The notes below the pieces were generated by a model that was not told the DNA's origin, made no database searches, and saw only the letters and a list, made by a program, of their open reading frames with translations. Both the position numbers and the translations under genes were made by a program. From assembly GCA_016182285.1 (NCBI GenBank), contig JACOXQ010000065.1, positions 1-11,996 of the forward strand: a stretch of 11,996 nucleotides of DNA, in the 5' to 3' direction. This DNA comes from Candidatus Kaiserbacteria bacterium (GTDB lineage: Bacteria; Patescibacteriota; Minisyncoccia; Phycocordibacterales; Phycocordibacteraceae). Below, one piece after another: positions 11,398 through 11,996 of this stretch. Positions within the stretch are counted from its first letter, which is position 1. Every line of letters begins with the position of its first letter.

Positions 11398-11996
11398 GCT
11401 CTCGGAAAGGTCTTTTGGACCACATTTTTATTGATCGCGACGATGTCCGGATGCGACTGCAGAAACGTCAGTATTTCATTGGTTGAAGGCTGTTGTAACG
11501 GTTCCGAGAATCCCATGCCTTCTGTGAGATGGCGCTGGAATTCGAAATCTTCGGCAGTATCAAGTGTGAGCCGTGCGCTCTCTGCGAACGGATGGATTGT
11601 GGACGGCGCGACAATGCGTTGTTTGAAAAGTTCCGGATGGCGGTAGAAATAGGGCGTTACATGCTCGTGCTCATATATATCTTTCGCTTCTGCGACAACA
11701 CGGGCAAATGCAGAAGACCGATATGCTTCAGAACCTGTACCGAGCGGCAACCCGCCAGGATGATTGTTCGCGTAATCCAATCCTTCTTCGCGCAGGATAT
11801 CCGCAAGGCGGTCCATCTCGGCGATATCCACGAGAGGTTCATCCGCATTTACCTGAAGAATGATTTGAGCGATATTTATGGCTGCGTCGGGTTTGTAAAA
11901 AGCAAAGGCGGCCTGGCTCATTTTAGTGAGCTCATTCGGGTCGTTAAATAAGCCAGTGATTTGATTTAAGAAAAGATGGGGCAAGAGATTTGATTC
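11394..11996 (-). CDS. SpsF/NeuA-like cytidylyltransferase, 5' end outside window
   Basis: The last 200 codons of a nucleotidyltransferase are visible; the frame is open to the window edge and there is no ATG near it, so the N-terminal CTP-binding motif lies outside. Fragment landmarks are LQVNADEPLVD (about 47-57), the PLGTGSEAY segment (84-92), YEHEHVTPYFYRHPE (108-122), LTLDTAEDFE (143-152) and the ending HPDIVAINKNVVQK. The EHVTPYxYRHPE and LTxDTxED blocks are typical of SpsF-type CMP-sugar synthetases, related to KdsB and NeuA. The enzyme would couple CTP to an acidic sugar. Two genes downstream is neuB, so activation of the NeuB product to its CMP form is the obvious role, though inferred. 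The stop codon overlaps the promoter of the next gene. Confidence 0.8.
   Translation of the reverse strand, partial: ESNLLPHLFLNQITGLFNDPNELTKMSQAAFAFYKPDAAINIAQIILQVNADEPLVDIAEMDRLADILREEGLDYANNHPGGLPLGTGSEAYRSSAFARVVAEAKDIYEHEHVTPYFYRHPELFKQRIVAPSTIHPFAESARLTLDTAEDFEFQRHLTEGMGFSEPLQQPSTNEILTFLQSHPDIVAINKNVVQKTFPRA

Noticed and set aside
11982..11984. TTG as the start of the cytidylyltransferase-like gene
   Set aside because: The frame is open to the window edge and a start here would lack the N-terminal nucleotide-binding motif, so the gene is truncated by the window.
1..11996. Alternative genetic code (UGA as Gly, seen in some Patescibacteria)
   Set aside because: UGA ends secA, the ligase gene, the zinc-ribbon gene, the cytidylyltransferase and the four-helix-bundle gene at sensible places, and none occurs inside conserved domains.

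Overview
The window is a compact, single-strand gene array: every gene I can support reads right to left on the minus strand. Gaps are short (largest 141 bp) and two gene pairs overlap by ATGA. Several traits suggest a Patescibacteria/CPR, probably Parcubacteria-like, bacterium: a SecA without the usual zinc-binding tail and with a shortened helical region, a tiny lysine/arginine-rich peptide gene, an S23-type four-helix-bundle gene placed between housekeeping genes, and starts mostly without Shine-Dalgarno sequences. UGA is a normal stop, so the code is standard. The lineage is an inference from gene character; no rRNA gene is present.

The right half (about 7.2-12.0 kb, extending to 5.0 kb) is a cell-surface glycan locus. 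In transcription order it holds the 3' part of an SpsF-type cytidylyltransferase gene (11996-11394), a small two-TM zinc-ribbon membrane protein with its own promoter, ribosome binding site and terminator (11316-10885), a GT2 glycosyltransferase (10805-10122), a NeuB-family nonulosonic acid synthase (10095-9040), an MsbA/PglK-like ABC exporter (8996-7233) and an O-antigen ligase/Wzy-like membrane protein with a C-terminal TPR region (7211-5046). Together these could make and activate a sialic-acid-like sugar, assemble a glycan on a lipid carrier, flip it and polymerise or transfer it.

The left half is housekeeping: murB (translationally coupled to the ligase gene), a 23-residue basic peptide, secA, a four-helix-bundle gene carrying an internal deletion inside imperfect inverted repeats (ATGA overlap with secA), and the 5' part of obg, which leaves the window at base 1.

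The most notable signals are: (1) -10-like hexamers only 6-12 nt before six start codons, three of them the identical TATAGT, pointing to leaderless or very short-leader mRNAs inside what looks like an operon; (2) a SecA with three structural departures (insertion in NBD1, most of the helical-wing region missing, tail replaced); (3) the S23-like gene with terminal inverted repeats and an internal deletion; (4) a pair of inverted DnaA-box-like 9-mers at the 3' end of murB; (5) a MurB with His in place of the catalytic Arg; (6) a self-contained zinc-ribbon cassette inside the glycan locus. I see no tRNA, rRNA, CRISPR array, insertion sequence or toxin-antitoxin pair.
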